A stretch of DNA of 9,767 bases from Candidatus Kerfeldbacteria bacterium (GTDB lineage: Bacteria > Patescibacteriota > Patescibacteriia > SBBC01 > CAIJZX01). A program made the position numbers and the translations under genes. Each line of letters starts with the position of its first letter. Within the stretch, counting starts at the first letter, position 1. The notes beneath the pieces are model-generated. The model ran no database searches. It was not told where the DNA came from and saw nothing but the letters and a program-made list of their open reading frames with translations. Positions 1 to 6,115 of this stretch are shown here, one piece after another. The DNA lies in contig JACQBO010000008.1 of the NCBI GenBank assembly GCA_016194465.1, positions 1-9,767 of the forward strand, in the 5' to 3' direction.

Positions 1-952
1 CTATGCGGGCGTCCGGGCGATGTGCGCCACCGCCGGCGGTGGTTTTGCCTTGATGACTGAGGCGATTGGGTTAGCCGGGATGACCGAAGTCGGCATCGTC
101 GTGGTGGAAGCCCAGCGCGGAGGACCTTCGACCGGGCTGCCCACCTGGACCGAGCAAGCCGACCTGCGCCAAGTCTTACATGCGGGGCAAGGAGATTTTT
201 TGAAAATTGTTTTGGCCCCAGCCGATCAAGTCGATTGTTGGCGCCTGACGCAGCTGGCTTTTACCCTGGCCGACGAGTGGCAGACGCCGGTCATCATTAT
301 GACTGACAAATACTTGGCGGAAGGTCATGCGGCGGTTGACCTTCTTTCCGAGACAACCTTGCCGGTGCGGCGAGGTCACATCGTTCGGCCAGCCGCGCCG
401 CCGCCAGACGGCATGTACCCCCGATACCGGGCCGACACGGAGAACGGCGTTTCCCCCCGCCCTCTTCCTGGCACGCCGCACGGTATGTTTTTGGCTAACT
501 CGGATGAGCATGACCAATTCGGTATCTCCAATGAAGATATCGATGTTCGGCAGGCCCAAATGGCCAAGCGGGCGCGGAAAGCTGACGCCGTCACCCGTAT
601 TTTACCGACGCCGACTATGGTCGGACCAGCCAAGGCCGATGTGACGGTCGTGAGCTGGGGTTCGTCCATCGGACCAGTCAAAGAAGCGATGGCGCTTTTA
701 AATCAGGCCCACCGGCTGCGCATCAATCTTCTGCCCCTGACGGTTATCAACCCATTGCCGGCCGAACATATCCAGAAATTACTACAAGCCGCGGTGATGA
801 CCGTCATGGTTGAGGGGAATCAAAGCGGACAAATGGCCGGTTGGATTCGAGAACAAACGGGCATCACGATGGATCACCACATCCGTCGCTTTGACGGACG
901 CCCATTTGATCCGCGCCATCTCGCGGAACAGATACGCGCTCTAACCCAATAA
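1..952 (+). CDS. korA: 2-oxoacid:ferredoxin oxidoreductase, alpha subunit (5' partial)
   Basis: Alpha subunit of a 2-oxoacid:ferredoxin oxidoreductase, a cytoplasmic enzyme that converts a 2-oxoacid plus CoA to acyl-CoA and CO2 and reduces ferredoxin. The reading frame is open from base 2 (Tyr-Ala-Gly-Val-Arg-Ala-Met...), so the gene begins upstream and the Met at base 20 is internal. About 316 residues are visible. Family hallmarks are the Ala-Thr-Ala-Gly-Gly-Gly-Phe-Ala-Leu-Met-Thr-Glu segment at the start, the QRGGPSTGLPT loop, the NSDEHDQFG segment, the KRARK stretch, the VVSWGSS motif that opens the C-terminal Rossmann-like domain, and VEGNQSGQ and FDGRPF near the end. Whether an N-terminal gamma domain is fused, as in many KorA/OorA proteins, cannot be seen. 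The beta subunit follows after 2 nt. The substrate (2-oxoglutarate, pyruvate or another) cannot be decided, so the symbol is by family resemblance. Confidence 0.93.
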   Translation, partial: YAGVRAMCATAGGGFALMTEAIGLAGMTEVGIVVVEAQRGGPSTGLPTWTEQADLRQVLHAGQGDFLKIVLAPADQVDCWRLTQLAFTLADEWQTPVIIMTDKYLAEGHAAVDLLSETTLPVRRGHIVRPAAPPPDGMYPRYRADTENGVSPRPLPGTPHGMFLANSDEHDQFGISNEDIDVRQAQMAKRARKADAVTRILPTPTMVGPAKADVTVVSWGSSIGPVKEAMALLNQAHRLRINLLPLTVINPLPAEHIQKLLQAAVMTVMVEGNQSGQMAGWIREQTGITMDHHIRRFDGRPFDPRHLAEQIRALTQ

Positions 953-954
953 TT

Positions 955-1815
955 ATGACCCACCCATCGACCCAAACTTTTGAAACCTCTCAGGCGCCGA
1001 CCTGGTGTCCGGGCTGCGGAGATTTTGCTATTTGGACTATCATCAAGCATGCATTGGTGGCGCTGGGGTATCAGCCGCACCACGTCGTCATCGTCTTTGG
1101 CATCGGCTGTGCGGGTAACCAGGCCAACACGCTGCGCGCCTATACTTTTCACGGGCTGCACGGACGGCCTCTCCCCGTGGCACTCGGGGTGGCCTTGGCC
1201 AACCATCACTTGAAAGTCATCGCGGTCGGCGGCGATGGCGACGGCTATGGCGAAGGCTTGGCCCATTTTATCCATACCATTCGGGCCAATCCCAACATTA
1301 CGTACTTGGTTCACGATAACCAGGTCTATGGGCTGACCAAAGGTCAGGTTTCCCCCACGTCGATGGTCGGTTTTCGCTCGGACTCCACCCCGACCGGCTC
1401 CATTGACGAACCAATCAATCCGATTGCCCTGGCGTTGGCGGCGGGCGGTGGCTATGTGGCCCGTGGTTTTGCTGGTGATCTTACCCATACCGAGCAGCTC
1501 GTCAAGGGCGCGCTTGAGCACCGCGGATTCTCTTTTGTCGATATTCTTCAGCCCTGCGTGACGTTCAATCATGTCAACACCTATGCCTGGTTTTACCAGC
1601 GGACATTTCATCTGGAAGATCATCAACATCCTACCGGCGACCTGTCGGCCGCATGGAGAGAAGCCACGCGCCGTGATGATAAAATGCCCCTCGGACTTTT
1701 TTACCACGTGCAGCGACCCACCTATGAAGACCAGGTGCCATTGCTGCACGGTCGCCCACTGGTCGAACAACCATTGGAACGGGACATAACGCCGCTGCTC
1801 CATACCCTGTCATGA
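955..1815 (+). CDS. korB: 2-oxoacid:ferredoxin oxidoreductase, beta subunit
   Basis: Thiamine-diphosphate-binding beta subunit that partners the upstream alpha subunit. The 286-residue length is normal for KorB-type subunits. Visible motifs are WCPGCG (Cys18, Cys21), GIGCAGN (Cys52) and QPCVTFN (Cys201), which give the four cysteines expected to hold a [4Fe-4S] cluster. Further on are YTFHGLHGRPLPVA at 63-76, the ThDP/Mg motif GGDGDGYG at 92-99, and the HDNQVYGLTKGQ segment at 120-131. These are textbook for the two-subunit KorAB family. The start ATG lies 2 nt after the korA stop, and the stop TGA shares bases with the recJ start (ATGA). No ferredoxin-like delta subunit follows, so electrons presumably go to a free ferredoxin encoded elsewhere. 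All recognisable catalytic and cluster residues are present, so the enzyme should be active; substrate specificity is not readable from sequence. Confidence 0.95.
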   Translation: MTHPSTQTFETSQAPTWCPGCGDFAIWTIIKHALVALGYQPHHVVIVFGIGCAGNQANTLRAYTFHGLHGRPLPVALGVALANHHLKVIAVGGDGDGYGEGLAHFIHTIRANPNITYLVHDNQVYGLTKGQVSPTSMVGFRSDSTPTGSIDEPINPIALALAAGGGYVARGFAGDLTHTEQLVKGALEHRGFSFVDILQPCVTFNHVNTYAWFYQRTFHLEDHQHPTGDLSAAWREATRRDDKMPLGLFYHVQRPTYEDQVPLLHGRPLVEQPLERDITPLLHTLS

Positions 1816-3533
1816 AACGATTTACCTGGATTACTTCCGAAGCCCCATCTGATTCTTTTATCCACAGCGTACCGGAACTGCCGCGTCTGGTGGCTACCTT
1901 CTTGTGGCAGCGCGGCTTCCAAACGGAAGCGGCGGTCAGTGCCTGGCTCGACCTGGATTATCACCGCGACCTCGGTGACCCATGGCGCTACGCAGCCATG
2001 AAGACGGCCGTTGATCGCATCATGACCGCCATCGAAGATCAGCAGCCGGTGACCGTCTATGGTGACTACGATGTTGACGGCTTGAGCGCCACGGCCATCA
2101 TGGTAGAAAGTCTGCAGGCCCTGGGGGGCCAAGTCGACTGGTATATTCCTGAACGTCTTGGTGAGGGCTACGGACTCAATGTGGCGGCCATCGAATCACT
2201 GGCCGCGGCCGGCACGAAATTGCTTATCACGGTTGACCTTGGTTCGACCAACGTGGCCGAAATACAGCGCGCCAAAGAGCTGGGAATGGAAACGATCGTC
2301 ATTGATCACCATCATCAGCCCGATCATGTGCCCGAGGCGGCCGCCATTATCAATCCGGTGTTTACTGATAGCGGCTATCCATTTCCGCATCAGTGCTCGA
2401 CCGCCGTGGCGTTTACGGTCGTGCGGGCCTTATTACAAGCGACCGATGACGGGAAAAAACTGCACCGCCCGCTGCCACCCGGTTGGGAAAAATGGCTGCT
2501 CGATCTGGTTGGCCTGGCCACGGTCGCCGACATGATGCCGCTCCGCGGTGAGAATCGGTTGTTTGTTAAGTTCGGTTTACTCGTCCTTCGAAAAACACGT
2601 CGCCCCGGCTTGCGGGCCCTGGTGGAAGTCATGGGCGGAGAACTGGCTGAGGTTGATGAATACTCAATTGGCTTTCAATTAGCGCCGCGGATTAACGCCG
2701 CGGGCCGGCTCAACCGGCCGCACGTCGCCTTAAAACTCTTATTGACGACCAACCGTCAAGAAGCACGACTCTTGGCGGCTGAACTGCAAGCCATTAATCA
2801 AGACCGTCAGAAACTAACCGAACTGGCTGTGGCTGAGGCATTTGAGCAAATCCAAACTCAAGCCGATCAGCAGGCATATGTCGCCTTTGCCCCGCACTGG
2901 GCGCCGGGGATCATTGGCCTGGTTGCGGGACGCCTCGCGGAACGGTACTGGCGCCCGGTGCTGGTCATGACGGAGCATCGTCAAAGCATCATCGGTTCCG
3001 GCCGATCGATTCCGGGTATTGACATCATGCATATCTTTGACCAGCAGCCAGAACATTTCCAGCGTTTTGGTGGCCACCCGGGCGCTTGTGGCTTTACCCT
3101 TGTTTCCGTCGCGGCTCGTGAGAACTTTTCCGCCTGGTTTTTGGCGCAAGTCCGGCTGACGCTGCCGGCGGTCACCTCGACGAAACCTCTACAGATCGAC
3201 GGGCGGGCGAATATCGACGACTTCACCGCAGAAACCATAGATGGTCTCGCCGCCTGTGGACCGTTTGGTCAGGACTATGGACGTCCAAAATTCCTCTTGT
3301 CTGATCTGGTGCTGACCAGCATCAAGGCGGCCGGAGCGGATGGGCAGCATCTTCGACTGACGGTGCGGCAGAGAGATGCGGCAGCCAAATTAATTGGCTT
3401 TCGCCTGGGAGCCCTAGCGGCCGATTTGGCGATCGGGCAACGGATCGAGGCCGTGGTGGAAGCTAGCTGGAATACCTGGAATGGTCGGCGGGAAGTACAA
3501 TTGAAGATGATTGATCTCGATCTTCAGCCATGA
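1812..3533 (+). CDS. recJ: Single-stranded-DNA-specific 5'-3' exonuclease RecJ
   Basis: DHH/DHHA1-family nuclease that degrades single-stranded DNA 5' to 3' in recombination and mismatch or base-excision repair. The 573 residues match usual RecJ length. Motifs in order: motif I YGDYDVDG at 83-90; motif II region VDLGST at 141-146, where many RecJ proteins have Asp-Cys/Asn-Gly; motif III IDHHH at 164-168; motif IV ATVADMMPL at 236-244; RINAAGRLN at 293-301; then in the DHHA1 domain WAPGIIGLVAGRLAERY (363-379), GSGRSIPG (395-402) and GGHPGACG (420-427, usually GGHxxAAG). The C-terminal part (about 460-573) fits the OB-fold domain and contains CGPFGQDYGRP. The ATG overlaps the korB stop by 4 nt, and the TGA overlaps the rnhA start by 4 nt, so translation is probably coupled on both sides. 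Metal-binding aspartates and histidines appear intact. Confidence 0.96.
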   Translation: MKRFTWITSEAPSDSFIHSVPELPRLVATFLWQRGFQTEAAVSAWLDLDYHRDLGDPWRYAAMKTAVDRIMTAIEDQQPVTVYGDYDVDGLSATAIMVESLQALGGQVDWYIPERLGEGYGLNVAAIESLAAAGTKLLITVDLGSTNVAEIQRAKELGMETIVIDHHHQPDHVPEAAAIINPVFTDSGYPFPHQCSTAVAFTVVRALLQATDDGKKLHRPLPPGWEKWLLDLVGLATVADMMPLRGENRLFVKFGLLVLRKTRRPGLRALVEVMGGELAEVDEYSIGFQLAPRINAAGRLNRPHVALKLLLTTNRQEARLLAAELQAINQDRQKLTELAVAEAFEQIQTQADQQAYVAFAPHWAPGIIGLVAGRLAERYWRPVLVMTEHRQSIIGSGRSIPGIDIMHIFDQQPEHFQRFGGHPGACGFTLVSVAARENFSAWFLAQVRLTLPAVTSTKPLQIDGRANIDDFTAETIDGLAACGPFGQDYGRPKFLLSDLVLTSIKAAGADGQHLRLTVRQRDAAAKLIGFRLGALAADLAIGQRIEAVVEASWNTWNGRREVQLKMIDLDLQP

Positions 3534-3937
3534 GTGCTATTTGGACCATGTACTCGGACGGGGGTGCCCGGGGCAATCCTGGGCCGGCCGCGATTGGGGT
3601 CGTCATCCGGCAAGGCAAAACCGTGGTGGCGCACATCAGCCAGACCATTGGAGACGCGACCAATAATCAAGCCGAATATGAAGCGGTCTTGGCCGGGCTA
3701 CGATACCTGGTAAAACACCACGTGACTGATGTTGATGCCTATCTCGACAGCGAACTCGTAGTTGAACAGCTGCGCGGCGGATACAAAATTAAGAACAAAG
3801 ACTTAGGTCGTCTATGGCTGCAGGCCCAGTCATTAATCCAGCGCATCGGTCAGGTTAGATTTCATCATGTACCCCGGGCCCAAAACTCTGTCGCCGATGG
3901 GCTGGTGAATCGCGCCCTGGATGATATGGGCTCATGA
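3530..3937 (+). CDS. rnhA: Ribonuclease HI (small, type 1)
   Basis: Endonuclease that cuts the RNA strand of RNA-DNA hybrids, removing R-loops and primer RNA. The protein has 135 residues. The four carboxylates are visible: Asp10 in YSDGGARGNPGPA, Glu49 in NNQAEYEAV, Asp73 in YLDSELVVEQL, and Asp123 in NSVADGLVNRA. His112/His113 sit just before the last carboxylate where the catalytic-loop histidine is expected. It is shorter than E. coli RNase HI (155 residues), and the region between Glu49 and the C-terminal motif looks too short for the full basic protrusion. That resembles the compact bacterial/archaeal-type RNase HI group. The gene overlaps recJ by ATGA upstream and the GGDEF gene by ATGA downstream. 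Pairing with recJ makes sense as a nucleic-acid maintenance unit. Confidence 0.94.
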   Translation: MSAIWTMYSDGGARGNPGPAAIGVVIRQGKTVVAHISQTIGDATNNQAEYEAVLAGLRYLVKHHVTDVDAYLDSELVVEQLRGGYKIKNKDLGRLWLQAQSLIQRIGQVRFHHVPRAQNSVADGLVNRALDDMGS

Positions 3938-4620
3938 TGCGTGGACCTGATCATCAACGTCTGGATCACCGTCAGCGTCGCTCGACCTACATTTTTCAGG
4001 CTTATCTGCATGATCATCCCCGGAGTCGACTCGGCGAGCTGAGTCAGGACCAACATATTTCCGAGCAGGATGCTTTTCGCATTCTCCGTGAAGCGGCGGC
4101 CGATCCGAAGACCGGAGTCCAACGCCCCGACCTTTTGCTGTATGCGCTCGGATTTGAAATGGACGAGGCCCGGGCCGGTCGGCAGAGACTGTCCGTGGCC
4201 GTGTTTGATATTGATAACTTTAAACAAATCAACACCGAGCTGGGGCACGTGACGGCTGATGATATTCTTCGCGACGTCGCCGACAGCATTGACCACACGG
4301 TTCGGGCCAGCGACTTTGTCATTTCGACCGATGTGCATGAGCAGGCCGATGCGGTCGTGCGGTGGGGTGGGGAGGAATTCATCGCCCTATTTCCGGGAGC
4401 GACAATAGAGCAGGGGAAGATTGCGGCCGATCGCATTCGGCTAGCAATTTCTTCGCGCTTGATGACTCGCGGCATCCAGGGCGGGCCGGTGACGGTCAGC
4501 GGTGGCGTGGCCGAGTTTCAGCCAGATCGTGATCAGGATCAGCGGGCCCTGTTGCAACGCGCGGATGAGCTTCTCCTCAAAGCTAAAGCGGCCGGTAAAA
4601 ATCAAGTTATGGCCGAATAA
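3934..4620 (+). CDS. GGDEF-domain diguanylate cyclase (GGEEF signature)
   Basis: Probable diguanylate cyclase making cyclic di-GMP from two GTP. The protein has 228 residues. The first ~85 residues are polar and unrecognised, with no membrane segment, so it looks soluble. The catalytic domain runs from about 86: FDIDNFKQINTELGH at 91-105 (metal-binding Asp92, with Thr where Asp usually follows the Asn), ADDIL at 108-112, the active-site signature RWGGEEF at 143-149, VSGGVAEF at 188-195, and DELLLKAKAAGKNQV at 211-225, the usual C-terminal signature. An Arg-x-x-Asp motif (RASD, 124-127), normally the inhibitory I-site, is separated from RWGGEEF by 15 residues instead of the usual 3, so product feedback may be altered. 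The start ATG overlaps the rnhA stop; a second ATG follows at 3937 and could be used instead. The GGEEF core makes activity likely. The input signal is unknown. Confidence 0.88.
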   Translation: MMRGPDHQRLDHRQRRSTYIFQAYLHDHPRSRLGELSQDQHISEQDAFRILREAAADPKTGVQRPDLLLYALGFEMDEARAGRQRLSVAVFDIDNFKQINTELGHVTADDILRDVADSIDHTVRASDFVISTDVHEQADAVVRWGGEEFIALFPGATIEQGKIAADRIRLAISSRLMTRGIQGGPVTVSGGVAEFQPDRDQDQRALLQRADELLLKAKAAGKNQVMAE

Positions 4621-4645
4621 AAAAAGCGTCAGTGATCTGACGCTT
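4618..4645 (-). terminator. Rho-independent terminator of the minus-strand gene
   Basis: Perfect 9-bp stem AAGCGTCAG / CTGACGCTT (4624-4632 and 4637-4645) with loop TGAT. On the minus strand the stem is followed by seven T residues (A-run at 4619-4625 on +). The + strand has no T-run after the stem, so it acts only for minus-strand transcription. It starts 10 nt past the stop of the minus gene and reaches into the stop codon of the cyclase gene. Confidence 0.85.
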
Positions 4646-4655
4646 GCGATCGCTC

Positions 4656-4985
4656 CTAGAGCAGTGTGAAGGACTCGATTTCGCCGATCAAGCCGTCAAG
4701 GCATCGGGCGTCGGTCTTACCGACCGGACTGATGGCGACCGTACGGTTCTGGAGAGCAACACTATCAGCTCCCCAGCTGCCCTTGTCCACGACGCTCTGC
4801 AGGGTGACGCGGTGCATCTGGCAAATGTGGATATGCCCCGCTTCATGGAGCTTGAGCAGCAAAGGAAGGAAATCGAGAGCTCCGAGGCTCAGCACGATTT
4901 GGAAATCTCGGGCAGTCGCCTTGGCCGTTTCGATCGTCTCGTGCAAAGTGCGTTCCAGCGGTACTTCTGTTTTTTTACGATTCAC
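4656..4985 (-). CDS. Unrecognised small protein (109 aa), minus strand
   Basis: I do not recognise this protein. Its 109 residues start at a GTG preceded, 4 nt away, by a full AGGAGG ribosome binding site. The frame extends upstream to another GTG at 5042, but no binding site precedes that. The N-terminus is charged and probably helical (RKKTEVPLERTLHETIETAK). A mixed hydrophobic core follows (IVLSLGALDFLPLLLKLHEAG) with a His/Cys/Met-containing patch (HIHICQMHR), then a Gly/Ser-rich part ending in ISPVGKTDARCLDGLIGEIESF. There is no signal peptide and no clear membrane helix, so it is probably cytoplasmic. Codon use reads as genuine coding. The ribosome binding site, stop and minus-strand terminator form a complete unit, which is why I prefer it to the two overlapping plus-strand frames. 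It converges with the cyclase gene and is divergent from the lipoprotein gene. Confidence 0.72.
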   Translation of the reverse strand: MNRKKTEVPLERTLHETIETAKATARDFQIVLSLGALDFLPLLLKLHEAGHIHICQMHRVTLQSVVDKGSWGADSVALQNRTVAISPVGKTDARCLDGLIGEIESFTLL

Positions 4986-4989
4986 AGTT

Positions 4990-4995
4990 CCTCCT
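4990..4995 (-). promoter_or_regulatory. Ribosome binding site deciding the GTG start of the minus-strand gene
   Basis: CCTCCT on the + strand reads AGGAGG on the minus strand, 4 nt before GTG at 4985. It decides the start in favour of the 109-residue form. The spacing is a little shorter than ideal. Confidence 0.75.
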
Positions 4996-5055
4996 GGAGT
5001 GAAAGACCAGACGATTCGGACGACGCAGCGACAGCTAACCACAGTCGATTGTTCT

Positions 5056-5061
5056 CGTCAA
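5056..5061 (-). promoter_or_regulatory. Weak candidate -35 (TTGACG) for the minus-strand gene
   Basis: TTGACG is read on the minus strand, about 70 nt before the GTG start. At 17-nt spacing the -10 would be TTAGCT, a poor match to TATAAT. I list it only because the gene needs a promoter in this divergent interval and nothing better is visible. Confidence 0.25.
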
Positions 5062-5074
5062 CTCCGGAGCGTCC

Positions 5075-5103
5075 TTGACAGGCGAGAGGGTATGTGATAG
5101 ATT
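5075..5103 (+). promoter_or_regulatory. Sigma70-type promoter of the lipoprotein gene
   Basis: Consensus -35 TTGACA at 5075-5080, a 17-nt spacer, and -10 TAGATT at 5098-5103. Transcription would start near 5110, leaving a leader of about 50 nt before the ATG at 5162. The same layout (TTGACA, 17 nt, TAGANT) recurs before rnpB. Confidence 0.75.
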
Positions 5104-5148
5104 GTTCCGTTACTTGCACTTTAAACACATACTCCCACTCACACTCAG

Positions 5149-5155
5149 AAAGGAG
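5149..5155 (+). promoter_or_regulatory. Ribosome binding site of the lipoprotein gene
   Basis: AAAGGAG followed by a 6-nt spacer (CTTGGA) and ATG at 5162. It fixes the start there rather than at the upstream in-frame ATG near 5075, which lies in the promoter. Confidence 0.85.
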
Positions 5156-5161
5156 CTTGGA

Positions 5162-5521
5162 ATGATTCGATGGGTGTTTCTTGGAGGAGCTTTGGTTGTC
5201 ACTCTCATGGTTTACGGCTGCGGCGCAAGCTACGAGAAACAGTACGAGAAACAGCAAGAAGCGCTGTGTGTGGCTCAGGACACCATTGTGGTCGAGCTGA
5301 TGGATGGCACTCGGCACACCTTTCCCCCGGAAGCAAAACATCGTTACCACATGGTTGTAGAGAACACAACGGAGTCGGAAGCCTCAGGCTTTGCCAAAGG
5401 TACCAACACATCCTGGCTCTTCATTTCCCGGGCTATGGCCAGCGGCCAGGATGAGGGTGTGGTACTTGCCGTGCCGAGTTCCCAGGTCAGATCTTTTATT
5501 CGGAAGCCCAAACTTCCATAA
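5162..5521 (+). CDS. Small putative lipoprotein of unknown function (119 aa)
   Basis: Secreted, lipid-anchored small protein. The N-terminus is a classic lipoprotein signal: MIRW, a hydrophobic stretch FLGGALVVTLM, then lipobox Val-Tyr-Gly-Cys with Cys20 as the modification site, leaving about 100 mature residues. A short linker follows containing a perfect duplicated YEKQ-YEKQ. The mature part looks beta-rich: TIVVELMDGTRHTF (41-54), then a loop, SWLFISRAM (84-92), and GVVLAVPSSQVRSFIRK (99-115). I do not recognise a family. Asp-Gly-Thr followed by a late Val-Pro-x-x-x-Val strand suggests a small beta barrel, but that is a guess. The start is set by AAAGGAG 6 nt upstream. The gene is monocistronic, with its own promoter and its own terminator 57 nt after the stop. 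It lies divergent to the unrecognised minus-strand gene. Confidence 0.82.
   Translation: MIRWVFLGGALVVTLMVYGCGASYEKQYEKQQEALCVAQDTIVVELMDGTRHTFPPEAKHRYHMVVENTTESEASGFAKGTNTSWLFISRAMASGQDEGVVLAVPSSQVRSFIRKPKLP
5231..5254 (+). repeat. Perfect 12-nt tandem duplication in the lipoprotein gene
   Basis: TACGAGAAACAG occurs twice back to back (5231-5242, 5243-5254) and encodes YEKQ-YEKQ just after the lipid-attachment cysteine. It is probably a recent slippage duplication that lengthens the linker between membrane anchor and folded domain. Confidence 0.9.
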
Positions 5522-5577
5522 CCCCATTTTCATTCATGAGCCGAAGGGGGCAGATGAAGAAAACGTAGCACCTTGGG

Positions 5578-5603
5578 AGCCCAGTCAAAAGCTGGGCTTT
5601 TTT
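5578..5603 (+). terminator. Rho-independent terminator after the lipoprotein gene
   Basis: A 7-bp stem AGCCCAG (5578-5584) / CTGGGCT (5592-5598) with loop TCAAAAG, running directly into a T-rich tract (5598-5603, continuing TCTTT). It separates the lipoprotein transcript from the rnpB promoter at 5618. Confidence 0.88.
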
Positions 5604-5617
5604 CTTTGGGGGAATCA

Positions 5618-5646
5618 TTGACAATCTCGAGTATTTATTGTAGAGT
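5618..5646 (+). promoter_or_regulatory. Sigma70-type promoter of rnpB
   Basis: Consensus -35 TTGACA at 5618-5623, a spacer of exactly 17 nt, and -10 TAGAGT at 5641-5646. The predicted transcription start is about 5653, a few bases before helix P1 of the RNase P RNA at 5661. Position and strength fit a housekeeping RNA gene. Confidence 0.8.
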
Positions 5647-5861
5647 ACGATAGCCTCAAACAGATCATCGGATAGTCGCCCAGCCCCACTTTTTCTCTTT
5701 GAAACTGTAATGGTATTTGAAGGAAAAAAGTGGGGCTGGGAGGAAAGTCCGAACACCAGTCCCGCCGAAGGGCGGGATTACAGAGAGTCGCTAACGGCGA
5801 CCAGGAGTAAGCGCTGTCATGAAGTCGTTATAACCTTCAGGCCAGTGACCAAGCCTAGGGA

Positions 5862-5889
5862 CCCCACACACCAAAATTTGGTGTGGGGG
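5862..5889 (+). repeat. Palindromic arm 1 in rnpB (P9 region)
   Basis: CACACCAAA / TTTGGTGTG stem of 9 bp around a single central A, extended past a one-base bulge by CCCC / GGGG. It shares its sequence with arms 2 and 3. A real RNA loop would open a few of the central A-T pairs. It sits just before the conserved AGTGCAACAG segment. Confidence 0.9.
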
Positions 5890-6033
5890 CGAAGAGTGCA
5901 ACAGAAACATACCGCCACCATGCCGTTCAATTGGCCGGCGCGGGGGTAAGGGTGAAATCGTGAGGTAAGAGCTCACGGCGGCCCGGCGTGAGCCGGGCGG
6001 CGGGTAAACCCTCTCTGGTGCAAGATCGCATAG

Positions 6034-6063
6034 GCCCCCACACCAAATTTTGGTGTGCGGGGC
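6034..6063 (+). repeat. Palindromic arm 2 in rnpB (P16/P17 position)
   Basis: The same CACACCAAA / TTTGGTGTG 9-bp stem, here around a central T, extended past a bulged C at 6058 by GCCCC / GGGGC. By comparison with the order of elements in E. coli RNase P RNA it takes the place of the P16/P17 helix before the GGGTAG loop. Confidence 0.9.
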
Positions 6064-6115
6064 GGGTAGATCGCTGGAGCTAGACAGCAATGTCTGGCCA
6101 AGAGAGATGACTATC

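Noticed and set aside
874..1803. Long minus-strand open frame (309 codons) opposite korB
   Set aside because: It lies wholly over korB, whose motifs are unmistakable. The predicted protein is Arg/Gly-rich with no family features, as expected of a shadow frame in GC-rich coding DNA.
4618..4645. Terminator for the plus-strand korA-to-cyclase operon
   Set aside because: On the + strand the stem is followed by GCGATCGC with no T-run. The T-run exists only in the minus-strand direction.
4644..5097. Two plus-strand open frames (4644-5078 and 4666-5097) over the minus-strand gene
   Set aside because: Neither has a ribosome binding site or recognisable protein pattern, and both run into the lipoprotein promoter. 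The minus strand has a ribosome binding site, good codon use and its own terminator.
5075..5161. Longer start for the lipoprotein (29 extra residues)
   Set aside because: The upstream start lies within the TTGACA promoter and has no ribosome binding site. Starting at 5162 gives AAAGGAG spacing and a proper lipoprotein signal.
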